Positions 1 through 8,475 are shown, numbered from the stretch's first letter. The stretch is DNA of 19,846 bases from an uncultured Bdellovibrionales bacterium (GCA_937903155.1 CALCZU010000008.1:1-19846); one strand, 5' to 3'. Notes: generated from the letters alone by a model not told the origin. Made by a program: numbers and translations.

Positions 1-120
1 ATTGGGGCGCAAAACGAGACAGCCTCGGACCGGCGAATTGTCAGCGAGTTTCGCTTGTTGAATGATATCCAAATACCATTGAGAGAAATCTTTATCCCTA
101 GGGGTAATACGTTCGGCCAT
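1..120 (-). CDS. proS: Prolyl-tRNA synthetase, N-terminal fragment (cut by window edge)
   Basis: This is the first 40 codons of a gene that runs off the left edge. It reads MAERITPRDKDF, then SQWYLDIIQQAKLADNSP, then VRGCLVLRP. The order of SQWYLD, a short helix, a (Y/N)SPVRGC element and a V(I/L)RP strand is characteristic of the N-terminus of the short, archaeal/eukaryote-type (type 3) prolyl-tRNA synthetase. That enzyme charges tRNA-Pro with proline in the cytoplasm. The ATG lies 2 bases after the ispG stop, so the gene is the distal member of the ntrY-ntrX-ispG operon. No strong Shine-Dalgarno is visible, only a purine stretch within the ispG end. The identification rests on one short segment but the match is distinctive. 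The catalytic motifs are outside the window. Confidence 0.85.
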   Translation of the reverse strand, partial: MAERITPRDKDFSQWYLDIIQQAKLADNSPVRGCLVLRPN

Positions 121-122
121 TT

Positions 123-1187
123 TTACATTCTTTCTATTTGTTGCATCAGAAAATCGAGCATTTCGGCTTCGGGGACTTTCTTGATGGCTTTTCCCTTCAT
201 GTACACTAAACCCTCGCCCTTACCGCCGGCAATTCCAATATCGGCTTCCATCGATTCGCCGGGGCCGTTGACGACGCAACCCATGACGGCAATCTTGATA
301 TTCTTTTTAAGTCCTAAAGCGCGGCGCTCGACTTCTTCAGCTAACTTGTACACATCGATGTCGGCTCGGCCGCAGCTGGGGCAGGAAATAATTTCGGGCG
401 TATCATTTTTTAGACCTAGCGATTTTAAAATATAGGCCCCGACCTTAATTTCTTCTACCGGATCCGTACTCAGCGAAACTCGGATTGTGTCGCCGATTCC
501 CATCATGAGTAAGCTTCCAATTCCGACGGAGGATTTTACTGAGCCGTAGTTTTTCGTTCCGGCTTCGGTCACGCCTAAATGGAGGGGCGCATCCGTGTGT
601 TGCGAAAGCAGCGAGTACGCTTGAAAGTTTGAGACGACATCCGAGGACTTGATAGACACTTTAAAATTGTAAAAACCCTGATTTTCAACCAGCGCGATGG
701 CGGCGAGGGCACTTTCGACGAGAGCTTCGGGCGTGGGGTGACCGTACTTTTTTAAAAGGGCTTTTTCGAGAGACCCCGCATTCACGCCGATGCGCAGAGC
801 GATGCCGCGATCTTTTGCGCACTGGACGATCTCTTGCGTTTTCCACTCGGCACCGATGTTGCCCGGATTAATTCGCACGCACGAAATATTGTGCTTCATC
901 GATTCCAATGCCATTTTGTAATCGAAATGGATATCCGCAATGACCGGGATTCGCGTTTGTCTTAAAACTTCGGGAAGTGCATCTGCAGATTCCTGATTAT
1001 TGACGGTCACTCGAACGATTTCACAACCCGCATCTTCAAGACTTTTAATTTGCTTAACGACTTCGACGATGTCGTCGGTTTTTGGAGTAGTCATCGACTG
1101 AACTCGGATTGGGTTATCTCCCCCAATGGCTAAACCGCCCACATTGATGACTCGAGTTTTACGTCTTTTGATTTTTAGAGGTTCCAT
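123..1187 (-). CDS. ispG: 4-hydroxy-3-methylbut-2-enyl-diphosphate synthase IspG (GcpE)
   Basis: This encodes 354 residues, the usual length of the single-piece bacterial enzyme. IspG converts MEcPP to HMBPP in the cytoplasmic MEP route to isoprenoids, using a [4Fe-4S] cluster. The N-terminal TIM-barrel begins near residue 14 with VINVGGLAIGGDNPIRVQSM and includes VIADIHFDYKMAL (82-94) and RINPGNIG (105-112). The C-terminal reductase-like part holds the three cluster cysteines in CPSCGR (C269, C272) and GCVVNGPGE (C304), followed by the conserved glutamate E311. The start codon shares its A with the ntrX stop (TAATG), implying translational coupling, and proS follows after 2 bases. Coupling of an isoprenoid gene to a two-component pair probably reflects operon packing rather than function. 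The assignment is very secure. Confidence 0.97.
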   Translation of the reverse strand: MEPLKIKRRKTRVINVGGLAIGGDNPIRVQSMTTPKTDDIVEVVKQIKSLEDAGCEIVRVTVNNQESADALPEVLRQTRIPVIADIHFDYKMALESMKHNISCVRINPGNIGAEWKTQEIVQCAKDRGIALRIGVNAGSLEKALLKKYGHPTPEALVESALAAIALVENQGFYNFKVSIKSSDVVSNFQAYSLLSQHTDAPLHLGVTEAGTKNYGSVKSSVGIGSLLMMGIGDTIRVSLSTDPVEEIKVGAYILKSLGLKNDTPEIISCPSCGRADIDVYKLAEEVERRALGLKKNIKIAVMGCVVNGPGESMEADIGIAGGKGEGLVYMKGKAIKKVPEAEMLDFLMQQIERM

Positions 1188-2554
1188 TAGTTGTTTCCGT
1201 TTCCTGAAAAAATATCGATTCCGTAGCCTTTAATTTTTTTGTGGAGATGGCTTCTCTCAACACCTATCACTTGAGCTGTTTTCGAAATGTTTCCGCCGTT
1301 TTCGTTTAATACTTTAAGAATAAATTCTTTTTCAAATGCTGCGCGCGCTTTTCGCAAAGACTTGTCTTCCAAATCAAAAACATCTTCCTCGACGTCGTGG
1401 GATTCATGGAGGGAGTTTTCAAATTCGAACGCGCTGATTTCGTCACCTGCAGAAAGGATACAGGCTTTTTCAACCCAGTTTTTTAGCTCTCGGACATTTC
1501 CGGGCCAGGGGTACGCTTCGAGCAATTGAATCGTCGTCTGGTTAATGGCTTTGATTTTTCCGCCTGAGAATCTTTTTAAGAAATGCCCGATGAGTTCTTT
1601 TAAATCTTGTTTGCGTTCTCTTAAGGGCGGAACCGTGATCGGAATCACATTGAGGCGATAGAATAAGTCTTCGCGAAATTCGTTATTCTTAATCGCTTTT
1701 TTCAAATCTTTATTGGTCGCCGCGATCACTCTTAAGTCGAGTTCAATGGATTTATCTCCACCGACTCGAGAAATCGAACACTCTTGCAGGGCTCTTAAAA
1801 TTTTCGCCTGCATTTTAGAACCCATATCCCCGACTTCATCTAAGAAAAGTGTTCCACCATTTGCTTGCTCAAACTTTCCGATTTTTCGGTCAAACGCTCC
1901 GGTGAAAGATCCTTTTTCATGTCCAAAAAGTTCGGACTCGATGAGTTCATCCGGGATGGCAGCACAGTTGACCGCAATAAATCTTCCCTTATTTCTGGGG
2001 CTTCCATGGTGAAGCGCGCGGGCGACAAGTTCTTTTCCAGTTCCGTTCTCACCGGTCAGCATGACCCAACCGTTTGAAGGTGCGGCTACCGAAATCAAAT
2101 GCCGTAATCTTTGCATTTCTTCGCTATCGCCGATGAGCTTTTCTTCCTCTTTCAGTTCTTCTCTTAAAAACCGATTTTCGCTTTTTAATTCTTGAACTTC
2201 AAAGAGGTGTTTTAAGAGAAGAAGCGTTTTATCGAAGTCCAATGGCTTTTCTAAGAAATCAAAGGCGCCGAGCTTAATGGCTTTGACCGCGGTTTCGACC
2301 GTCCCGTGTCCGGACATCATGATGACGCCCACTTCAGAATCTATCTTTTTAATTTTTTCGAGCGTTGTGATGCCGTCGTCTCCCGGCATCCAAATATCCA
2401 AGAGGATTGCATCCGGATTAAATCTTTTGATTTTTTGAACCCCTAAAGTCCCATTTTTCGCGGTTTCGACCGTGAAGTTTTCGTCTTCAAGTACACCCTG
2501 GAGCGTCTTCAGGATATTTTCTTCATCATCAATAATGAGTACTTTTTTGTTCAT
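1187..2554 (-). CDS. ntrX: NtrX-like sigma-54-dependent response regulator
   Basis: This is a 455-residue three-domain activator. Residues 1-120 are a receiver domain with acidic pocket DD (10-11), phospho-acceptor D53 in LLDIWMPG, T/S in MMSGHG (79-84) and K103 in EKPLD. Residues 143-370 are an AAA+ sigma-54-interaction domain with Walker A GENGTGKE (168-175), the sigma-54 contact loop as GSFTGA (215-220, normally GAFTGA) and Walker B LFLDE (236-240). The C-terminus (about 404-445) is a Fis-type DNA-binding helix-turn-helix, GGNISKTAQVIGVERSHLHK. The GVERSHLHKKIK ending is typical of NtrX rather than NtrC. It should be phosphorylated by the overlapping upstream kinase and activate transcription from sigma-54 promoters. 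Its stop overlaps the ispG start as TAATG. The symbol reflects family resemblance; the regulated genes are unknown. Confidence 0.9.
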   Translation of the reverse strand: MNKKVLIIDDEENILKTLQGVLEDENFTVETAKNGTLGVQKIKRFNPDAILLDIWMPGDDGITTLEKIKKIDSEVGVIMMSGHGTVETAVKAIKLGAFDFLEKPLDFDKTLLLLKHLFEVQELKSENRFLREELKEEEKLIGDSEEMQRLRHLISVAAPSNGWVMLTGENGTGKELVARALHHGSPRNKGRFIAVNCAAIPDELIESELFGHEKGSFTGAFDRKIGKFEQANGGTLFLDEVGDMGSKMQAKILRALQECSISRVGGDKSIELDLRVIAATNKDLKKAIKNNEFREDLFYRLNVIPITVPPLRERKQDLKELIGHFLKRFSGGKIKAINQTTIQLLEAYPWPGNVRELKNWVEKACILSAGDEISAFEFENSLHESHDVEEDVFDLEDKSLRKARAAFEKEFILKVLNENGGNISKTAQVIGVERSHLHKKIKGYGIDIFSGNGNN

Positions 2555-4770
2555 TAGGCGTTTAGCTCGGGTCCTTTTTCCACGATTCTCGCAGTTTCCG
2601 GGAATTCAATCAAAAATTTTGTGCCGCGGGGTTGGTGAGCACTGACTCGCACGGTACCCCCATGATCTGCCACAATTCGCTGAACGATGGCAAGTCCGAG
2701 TCCCGTGCCCCCTTGTTTGGTCGAAAAGTAAGGCTCAAAAAGCTGGCTGAGCGCCGTTTCATCAATTCCACACCCTTCATCGGCAACGCTTAAGCGAATC
2801 AGTGAGGTTCGGGGATCGACTTCGGTCGTGACCGTGATTTTGCCTTTGCCTTCCATGGCCGCGACTGCGTTGTCGAAGAGGTTAACCAGTGCACGCTTAA
2901 ACTGACCTTTATCGAGCGAAAGCTGTTTAATGTTTTCGGAAAGCGATAAGTCGAAAACAATATTTTCGTGCGCGGCGCGAAAGAGATTGGAGGCTTCCAA
3001 AATGACATCGTTTAAGTCTTCGGGCCTTAACTTCAATTCGGGAAGGCGCGAGAAGGTTGTGAATTCGCCGACGAGTTTTTTAAGCGAGTCCACTTCACTT
3101 AAAATAATTTCGGTCGCTTGGCCGAAAGTGCCGTCATCTTGAATTTTATCCAAGTACCGACGTCTTAAGCGTTGAACCGAAAGTTGGATAGGCGTGAGCG
3201 GATTTTTGATTTCGTGAGCGATTCTTTTGGCGACTTCACGCCAGGCCATCATTTTTTCCATTTTCTGGATTTCAGAAACATCTTCGAAAACTGCCACAAC
3301 ACCCATTTGCTTTTTATTTTCGTCTCTTAAAACACTGAGAGTGAGAAGAAGACTAATCCACTCATTGTTTGGAATCTTAAATCGCATTTCACGTCGGATG
3401 GGTTTTGCTGTTCCGAAAACCGCGAGTAAAAGGTCCCGGAATTCCGAACGGTGTTCTTCAGGTAGAATAATCCAATAAGGTTTGCCGATGACTTGATCGG
3501 TTTCTGAAAGACGGAGGAGGTCGATAGCTGCTTGATTAATCGTTGAGATTCGGCCGTACTCGTCGAGAGACATGACACCCGATTGCACGCTTTCCAAAAG
3601 CACCTCAATATACCTACGTCTGTGATTCAATTCTTCATTGATCTTTTTGAGGTTAGAATGGGTGTCTTCGATGTCTTTTTTATTTTGTTTTAACTCGCTC
3701 GTCATGGAGTTGAAAGAATCAATCAATTTTCCGAGTTCATCTCCCCCGCTTTTCGGAATGACGTGTTCTAAATCGCCTTTTGCGACGGCTTCCGTTCCTT
3801 TTAAAAGATCTTCAATCGGACCGGTGAGTCTTTTTGCGACATAAAACCCTGTCCACGTCGCGGTAAATAAAATGAGGAGTGTCACCATCGAAAGAATCGT
3901 GAAGTAGGTCGACTTAATCGGATAGTTGAGTGGGTTATCCGTTTTGTAATCCGAATAGGTGAGGTTGATCTCAGAAAGCTGCGACGCCAGCGCGATGGGA
4001 ATAAAGTAATCCGCAAAGATCACGCCTTTTCCGAGGCCTAAGTACGAACTGCATCGGATGAGCTCTCCCTCACCGACGTTGTGAACTCGGCACTCGTTCA
4101 TACCTTTAAAAGCTTTTTGAAGAGTTTCAAGCGAGGCAGGTGGGATGAGGGCCGCTTTTTCTTGCGAGACGCTGATGAGACGCGTTCCGACGGGATCGCG
4201 GTGGTATTCGATAGCGTCGAGTCCGTACTCCAGTCGAGCATTTTGAATTTTTTTAAAGACTAAATCATCAGGGAGATCTTCCGGGTCAATCGAAGAAGCA
4301 ATTTTTTTTGCAAAGTGAGCGCCATTGCGTTCGGTATTTTCGTAATAGTTTCGGACGACATCGATACTTTTTTGGAGGGTTCCGCCGACTTTGATGTTCG
4401 ACCACTTATCGAAACTGCTTTTGATATAAAAAGCGGAAATCGAAAAGAGAAACACCGTCGGAATAATCGCGTAAAGCGTGAAGCTAAATACGAGCCGTGT
4501 GCGTAGGCGAGAGCCAAATTTTCCGCGGCGCTCGTCTAAGATGAGCTTGACCGCATTTCGAAATACCAAAAATAAAAGCAGCATGATGAGAACGATGTTT
4601 ACGTTCATCAATCCGAAGAAGAAGATGCTGTTTACAAACGGCAGTTTTGCCGAAAGTTTTAAGAGATAGACTTCGACCCAGGTAAATCCGCCCAAGGCCG
4701 CAAGGACGATAAGCGCGATGATCCGTTCGCGTTTTCGGCGATTCTTCTCTTTTGTCTCGATTCCTGCCAT
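2554..4770 (-). CDS. ntrY: NtrY-like membrane sensor histidine kinase
   Basis: This is a 738-residue inner-membrane kinase. Hydrophobic segments lie near residues 17-37, 46-70, 92-115 and 289-312. The first two form a hairpin, as in NtrY, and the last two flank an extracytoplasmic sensor region of about 170 residues. HAMP follows (about 313-365) with LTGPIEDLLKGTEAVAKGDL, then a coiled coil, a PAS domain (about 385-500) and HisKA with RIAHEIKNPLTPIQLSVQRL, so the phosphorylated residue is H519. The ATPase domain has the N box LVNLFDNAVAAM (N630, N634), G1 box VADEGCGI and G2 box GGTGLGLAIV (687-696). This order is that of NtrY. The partner is the next gene, whose ATG overlaps this stop (TAATG). 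No clear ribosome-binding site precedes the ATG. No other in-frame start fits, so the start is kept. The input signal cannot be read from sequence. Confidence 0.9.
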   Translation of the reverse strand: MAGIETKEKNRRKRERIIALIVLAALGGFTWVEVYLLKLSAKLPFVNSIFFFGLMNVNIVLIMLLLFLVFRNAVKLILDERRGKFGSRLRTRLVFSFTLYAIIPTVFLFSISAFYIKSSFDKWSNIKVGGTLQKSIDVVRNYYENTERNGAHFAKKIASSIDPEDLPDDLVFKKIQNARLEYGLDAIEYHRDPVGTRLISVSQEKAALIPPASLETLQKAFKGMNECRVHNVGEGELIRCSSYLGLGKGVIFADYFIPIALASQLSEINLTYSDYKTDNPLNYPIKSTYFTILSMVTLLILFTATWTGFYVAKRLTGPIEDLLKGTEAVAKGDLEHVIPKSGGDELGKLIDSFNSMTSELKQNKKDIEDTHSNLKKINEELNHRRRYIEVLLESVQSGVMSLDEYGRISTINQAAIDLLRLSETDQVIGKPYWIILPEEHRSEFRDLLLAVFGTAKPIRREMRFKIPNNEWISLLLTLSVLRDENKKQMGVVAVFEDVSEIQKMEKMMAWREVAKRIAHEIKNPLTPIQLSVQRLRRRYLDKIQDDGTFGQATEIILSEVDSLKKLVGEFTTFSRLPELKLRPEDLNDVILEASNLFRAAHENIVFDLSLSENIKQLSLDKGQFKRALVNLFDNAVAAMEGKGKITVTTEVDPRTSLIRLSVADEGCGIDETALSQLFEPYFSTKQGGTGLGLAIVQRIVADHGGTVRVSAHQPRGTKFLIEFPETARIVEKGPELNA

Positions 4771-4879
4771 TTTGATGGGACGAGACTATCACACAGTTTG
4801 GAGATCGAGTAAAAAGGACGCCGATCTTTCCTTTCTTTTTAGGCTGGGTTAGACTCGGGGAGTCAAAGGACTTATTCAG
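4771..4879. promoter_or_regulatory. Divergent promoter region between ntrY and iscS
   Basis: These 109 bases separate two divergent operons and must carry both promoters. On the plus strand TAGACT (4850-4855) could be a -10 for the desulfurase operon, with only a poor -35 (TTTCCT, 4827-4832). On the minus strand GATAGT, read leftward near 4790, is a possible -10 for ntrY and would leave a leader of only about ten bases, in line with the absent Shine-Dalgarno. For the plus gene AAAGGA at 4866-4871 is a usable ribosome-binding site. Neither promoter is close to consensus, so the elements are tentative even though the region's role is near certain. Confidence 0.35.
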
Positions 4880-6019
4880 ATGGCGATTTACGCGGATTTC
4901 AATGCGACAACCAAGGTTTCGGCGGCTGCAAAGCAAGCGATGGAACAGGCTTTAGAGGCCTGGGGCAACCCATCGTCATCGCACGGGTCCGGACGTAAAG
5001 CCTTAGAATTGCTTGAAAAGTCAAGACTTTCGGTCGCGACCTCCCTCCAGTGGGACCCTTTTGAGGTGGTTTTTACATCGGGAGGCAGTGAAGCGAATGG
5101 CAATGTGCTTTTGGGATCGTACTTTTTGCAAAGAGACGGCTTCCGACTTTTGACCTCAAAAGTGGAACACTCATCCTTACGAGATTGCGTGGAATTACTG
5201 GAGTCTTTAGGAGTGGAAGTGGAATACGTTCCAGTTCTGCCGTCCGGAGCTCTCGATTGGAATGCCTTCACCCAGAAGATGGCGGCTTTTAAACCCACCT
5301 TAGTTAGTTTGATGACCGCAAATAATGAAACGGGAGTTTTGTTTCCAATCCCCGAAATTGCGACGGTCTGCAAAGCCGCGGGTGCGAAATTACACACCGA
5401 TGCGGTACAGGCCTTTGGAAAAATTTCGCCTACATTTTTCGCCGAGGCTGACTTTGTTTCTGTCTCCGCTCACAAAATCTTTGGACCGAAAGGGGCAGGG
5501 GCTCTGAGAGTGAAAAAGGGAGAAAAATTAATTGCGACCCATTACGGTGGTGCGCAAGAAGTCAAACGTCGAGGCGGTACTGAAAATATCATTGGGCTTG
5601 CGGGTTTTGGGGCGGCGGCGGCTGAAATTTCTCAAGAGAAAGATTTCGCTGCGGTACAAACCCTAAGAGACCGATTTGAAGCTTTGATCTTAAAAAATCT
5701 AACTGAAGTCAGTATCCAGGGGGCTGACTCTCTTAGAATTCCCAATACTTCGAACATCCGTTTTTGCGGTGTTCCCAATGAGGTGCTTCTGGGGGCATTG
5801 GATTTAGAAGGCATTTGCGTTTCAGCGGGCTCGGCCTGCTCGTCCGGATCCATCAGCCCAAGTCATGTGCTTTTAGAAATGGGACTTTCGAAGCAAGAGG
5901 CCAAAGAGTGCGTCCGCTTTAGTTTTGGAAAGACGACGACCGAAGAAGAAATCGATAAATTAGGCCAAGTTGTGATAAACCATGTGAATCGAGTTCGAAC
6001 GAGAAGAAGAAATTTGTAA
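4880..6019 (+). CDS. iscS: Cysteine desulfurase, IscS/NifS type
   Basis: This is a 379-residue PLP enzyme of the class V aminotransferase fold. It removes sulfur from L-cysteine as an enzyme-bound persulfide and passes it to Fe-S assembly or tRNA thiolation. Visible landmarks are NATT near the N-terminus, the cofactor-binding TSGGSEANG (66-74) and the conserved histidine in KVEHSS (H97). HTDAVQAFGK (172-181) carries the PLP-nitrogen aspartate D174, SAHKIFGPKG has the Schiff-base lysine K199, and RRGGTEN (230-236) binds cofactor. The mobile catalytic loop SAGSACSSGS carries C320 and is the long loop of group I enzymes. It lacks the long C-terminal tail of E. coli IscS. The mnmA start overlaps its stop (TAATG), which suggests that sulfur supply to MnmA is a main role. 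The symbol could equally be nifS. Confidence 0.9.
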   Translation: MAIYADFNATTKVSAAAKQAMEQALEAWGNPSSSHGSGRKALELLEKSRLSVATSLQWDPFEVVFTSGGSEANGNVLLGSYFLQRDGFRLLTSKVEHSSLRDCVELLESLGVEVEYVPVLPSGALDWNAFTQKMAAFKPTLVSLMTANNETGVLFPIPEIATVCKAAGAKLHTDAVQAFGKISPTFFAEADFVSVSAHKIFGPKGAGALRVKKGEKLIATHYGGAQEVKRRGGTENIIGLAGFGAAAAEISQEKDFAAVQTLRDRFEALILKNLTEVSIQGADSLRIPNTSNIRFCGVPNEVLLGALDLEGICVSAGSACSSGSISPSHVLLEMGLSKQEAKECVRFSFGKTTTEEEIDKLGQVVINHVNRVRTRRRNL

Positions 6020-7146
6020 TGATGCCTCAAAGTTCTGAAAACCCAGCCAGTGTGAAGATTCCGCGAGTCGTGGTGGCAATGAGCGGCGGAGTGGACAGTT
6101 CTGTTTCGGCGGCCTACTTAAAGAAAAAAGGCGTCGATGTGATTGGGATTTCGCTTCAACTCCACGACATGGCAGAAAAAATTGATAATGAATTTGGAAC
6201 GTGTTGTTCACTGAGCGATATTTCCGATGCGAGACGAGTGGCCGAAAGAATTGGCATTCCATTTTATGTGAACAATATGGAAGAAGAATTCCATGGCGCG
6301 GTCGTGACCGATTTTATCGAAGAGTACTTAAAAGGCCGTACGCCAAATCCCTGTGTGCGTTGCAATGAAAAAGTAAAGTTTCGACAGTTGATGGATTGGG
6401 CATTGGATTTGGGAGCCGAGTATCTTGCGACCGGTCACTACGCGCGCACTCGGGTGAATCCCGAAACGGGGCAAACCGAGCTTTTAAAAGGCGAGGACCC
6501 AGGGAAAGACCAATCTTATTTCCTATTCACAATGCGACAAAAGGATTTGCAGAAAACGATTTTTCCAATAGGCGAAATGAAAAAATCCGACGTGCGCGAT
6601 CTCGCAACCGAATATGGTCTTGGCGCGATGGCTTCAAAACCTGACAGCCAAGAAATCTGTTTTGTTCAAGGCAAAAGCTATCGTGATTTTGTCGAAGACG
6701 AAGTGCCGAAAGAACTTTTGAAATCGGGGAATTTGGTTGATCGCGAAGGCAAAGTCTTAGGTGTGCATACCGGGATTTACCAATACACGATTGGACAACG
6801 AAAAGGTCTCGGGATTTTTGCGAAAGACCCACTCTTCGTCTTAGCATTGCGTCCAGACACGAATGAAGTCGTTGTCGGCGAAGAAAAATATCTTTTTAGA
6901 AAATATGCGACGGTGAATCACTTAAACTGGATTAACGATCCGGTCACAGTGCCGACAAAGATGATGGCAAAGATCCGTTACCGTTCGACGGAAAGTCCAG
7001 TGCATGTAACGCCGCTTGAAGGCAACCGCATTCGTGTTGATTTTGAAATTCCACAACGCGCGATTACGCCTGGCCAAGCACTAGTTTTATATGAGGGCGA
7101 GCGAGTCGTCGGTGGGGGTTGGATTGAGGACCTCTCTCTCGAATGA
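6019..7146 (+). CDS. mnmA: tRNA-specific 2-thiouridylase MnmA
   Basis: This is a 375-residue cytoplasmic enzyme, typical in length, that makes the 2-thio group of s2U34 in tRNAs for Lys, Glu and Gln. The N-type ATP-pyrophosphatase P-loop is AMSGGVDSSVSA (20-31). GRTPNPCVRCNEKVKF (107-121) carries the catalytic cysteine C112 and SQEICFV the persulfide cysteine C214. ATGHYAR (137-143) and KDQSYFLF (163-170) are the tRNA/ATP-binding segments. The C-terminal beta-barrel contains YTIGQRKGLG (256-265) and the final PGQALVLYEGERVVGGGWI. The ATG at 6019 overlaps the desulfurase stop and a second ATG follows at once; either could initiate. A nonconserved N-terminal extension of about 14 residues precedes the P-loop domain. 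The mtaB start overlaps its stop (ATGA). Confidence 0.96.
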   Translation: MMPQSSENPASVKIPRVVVAMSGGVDSSVSAAYLKKKGVDVIGISLQLHDMAEKIDNEFGTCCSLSDISDARRVAERIGIPFYVNNMEEEFHGAVVTDFIEEYLKGRTPNPCVRCNEKVKFRQLMDWALDLGAEYLATGHYARTRVNPETGQTELLKGEDPGKDQSYFLFTMRQKDLQKTIFPIGEMKKSDVRDLATEYGLGAMASKPDSQEICFVQGKSYRDFVEDEVPKELLKSGNLVDREGKVLGVHTGIYQYTIGQRKGLGIFAKDPLFVLALRPDTNEVVVGEEKYLFRKYATVNHLNWINDPVTVPTKMMAKIRYRSTESPVHVTPLEGNRIRVDFEIPQRAITPGQALVLYEGERVVGGGWIEDLSLE

Positions 7147-8426
7147 AAATTGCGTTTAAAACCTTCGGCTGCAAAGCCAATACGACCGATACCGATGCGC
7201 TTTTTTTAGAAGCCCAAAAAAGAGGTTTTGAGATCGTTACCGAGACTGAAAAAGCCGATGCGTACGTGATTAATACGTGCACGGTGACTGAAAATGCTGA
7301 CAAAGATGCCCGGCAACAAGCGAATCGATATAAACGAACGAATCCAGATTCGGTCGTCGCAATGGTTGGCTGTTACGCGCAAGTCGCAACCGATGAACTT
7401 CTAAAATTACCTCAAGTCGATTTAGTGATCGGAACGGCGAATAAGTTTAGAGTTTTAGATCATCTCAAACAGAAAATCGAAAAAATCGATGTTGAGAAGA
7501 ACCAAGTCGAAAAAACGATGGGTTTTTTGCCAGAAAATTTTCCAGGTTCTCGCAATTCGCGTGCGACGATTAAGATTCAAGACGGTTGTAATTTTAAATG
7601 CACGTTCTGCATTATTCCGGATGCGCGTGGGAGAAGTCGCAGCCTTCCCATCGAAACGATTTTAAAACAAGTCAACCAAGCGTGGAGTGAAGGGTTCCGT
7701 GAAGTGATTTTGACAGGCATTCACATCGCCCATTACGGCTGGGATCACAATACGGATTTAGTAAAGTTAGTGCGCACCCTTCTGGATGAAAAAGAAGGTC
7801 CTCGGATTCGATTGACGAGCTTAGATCCTTTCGAAATTCCGCATGAGCTGATTGAGATGTTGAAAACAGAGCCGAGACTTTGCCCACATTTTCATATCGC
7901 GCTTCAAAGTGGGAGCGACAAAATTCTCTCGCGCATGAAACGTTTTTATAAAGCGAAGGAATTCGTAACGGTTTGTAATAAAATTCAAGAAACCAATCCC
8001 GATACCTTTATTGGCGTCGATGTGATTGTTGGGTTTCCAGGAGAAACTGAAGAAGATTTTCAAGAAACAGTCGAAACTTTAAAAACGAGCTTTTGGTCGA
8101 AACTCCATGTGTTTTCTTTTTCAGCGCGAAAAGGAACCGTGGCAGCGGATCTCGACAACCCTGTCCCCGCGGCAGAAATCGCGAAACGTTCGGAGACTTT
8201 AAGACTCTTAAGTGAAGAGCGCCACCGTCAATTTCTAAAATCCCAAATTGGAAAAGAAAAAGAAGTCGTTTTAGAGCGCCCGTCTAAAAAACACCCAGGC
8301 TTTTGGCTAGGCCACACCGAAAACTACTTACCTACACTCTCGATGCTCGCCACAGCCGAAGCCAAAACGACCCACAAAATGCGCCTCGATAAAGTTTCCG
8401 GCGATCTCATTCAAACAACCTGTTAG
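7143..8426 (+). CDS. mtaB: tRNA t6A37 methylthiotransferase MtaB
   Basis: This is a 427-residue radical-SAM methylthiotransferase. The N-terminal UPF0004 domain carries three cysteines for one 4Fe-4S cluster: C10 (FGCKAN), C46 (NTCTVTENAD) and C77 (VGCYAQ). The SAM cluster motif is GCNFKCTFCIIP with C149, C153 and C156. GRSRSLPIETIL after it and the overall order match MtaB rather than MiaB or RimO. MtaB makes ms2t6A at position 37 of ANN-decoding tRNAs. IALQSGSDKILSRMKR (252-267) and GVDVIVGFPGETEEDF (291-306) are further core motifs, and a TRAM-like C-terminus follows residue 368. The ATG overlaps the mnmA stop by four bases. The FGCKANTTDTD start departs from the common GCKVNQYE form. MiaB is the main alternative and is less likely. 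Confidence 0.9.
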   Translation: MKIAFKTFGCKANTTDTDALFLEAQKRGFEIVTETEKADAYVINTCTVTENADKDARQQANRYKRTNPDSVVAMVGCYAQVATDELLKLPQVDLVIGTANKFRVLDHLKQKIEKIDVEKNQVEKTMGFLPENFPGSRNSRATIKIQDGCNFKCTFCIIPDARGRSRSLPIETILKQVNQAWSEGFREVILTGIHIAHYGWDHNTDLVKLVRTLLDEKEGPRIRLTSLDPFEIPHELIEMLKTEPRLCPHFHIALQSGSDKILSRMKRFYKAKEFVTVCNKIQETNPDTFIGVDVIVGFPGETEEDFQETVETLKTSFWSKLHVFSFSARKGTVAADLDNPVPAAEIAKRSETLRLLSEERHRQFLKSQIGKEKEVVLERPSKKHPGFWLGHTENYLPTLSMLATAEAKTTHKMRLDKVSGDLIQTTC

Positions 8427-8466
8427 GTACGGCCTACCTTTTTGCGCGTACCCCCTACCTTTTTGC
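8427..8466. repeat. Two 21-bp-spaced direct repeats with T5 tracts
   Basis: The 13-mer CCTACCTTTTTGC occurs at 8433-8445 and again at 8454-8466, a spacing of exactly 21 bases. Including the preceding GTAC (8427-8430 and 8448-8451) the unit is 19 bases with two differing positions. The first copy also makes a short hairpin, AGGTA (8425-8429) with TACCT (8435-8439) followed by T, which uses the mtaB stop codon. It may act as a weak terminator for the tRNA-modification operon. A spacing of two helical turns would equally suit a pair of protein-binding sites for the next gene. The repeat is visible directly; its role is inferred. Confidence 0.6.
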
Positions 8467-8475
8467 ATTTTTTGT

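Noticed and set aside
4484..4936. Minus-strand open frame of 150 codons spanning the divergent gap
   Set aside because: It overlaps the start of ntrY in another frame and the start of the desulfurase on the other strand, both well supported. It would leave no room for promoters.
4888..5397. Minus-strand open frame of 169 codons
   Set aside because: It is a mirror of the desulfurase coding sequence with no motif of its own.
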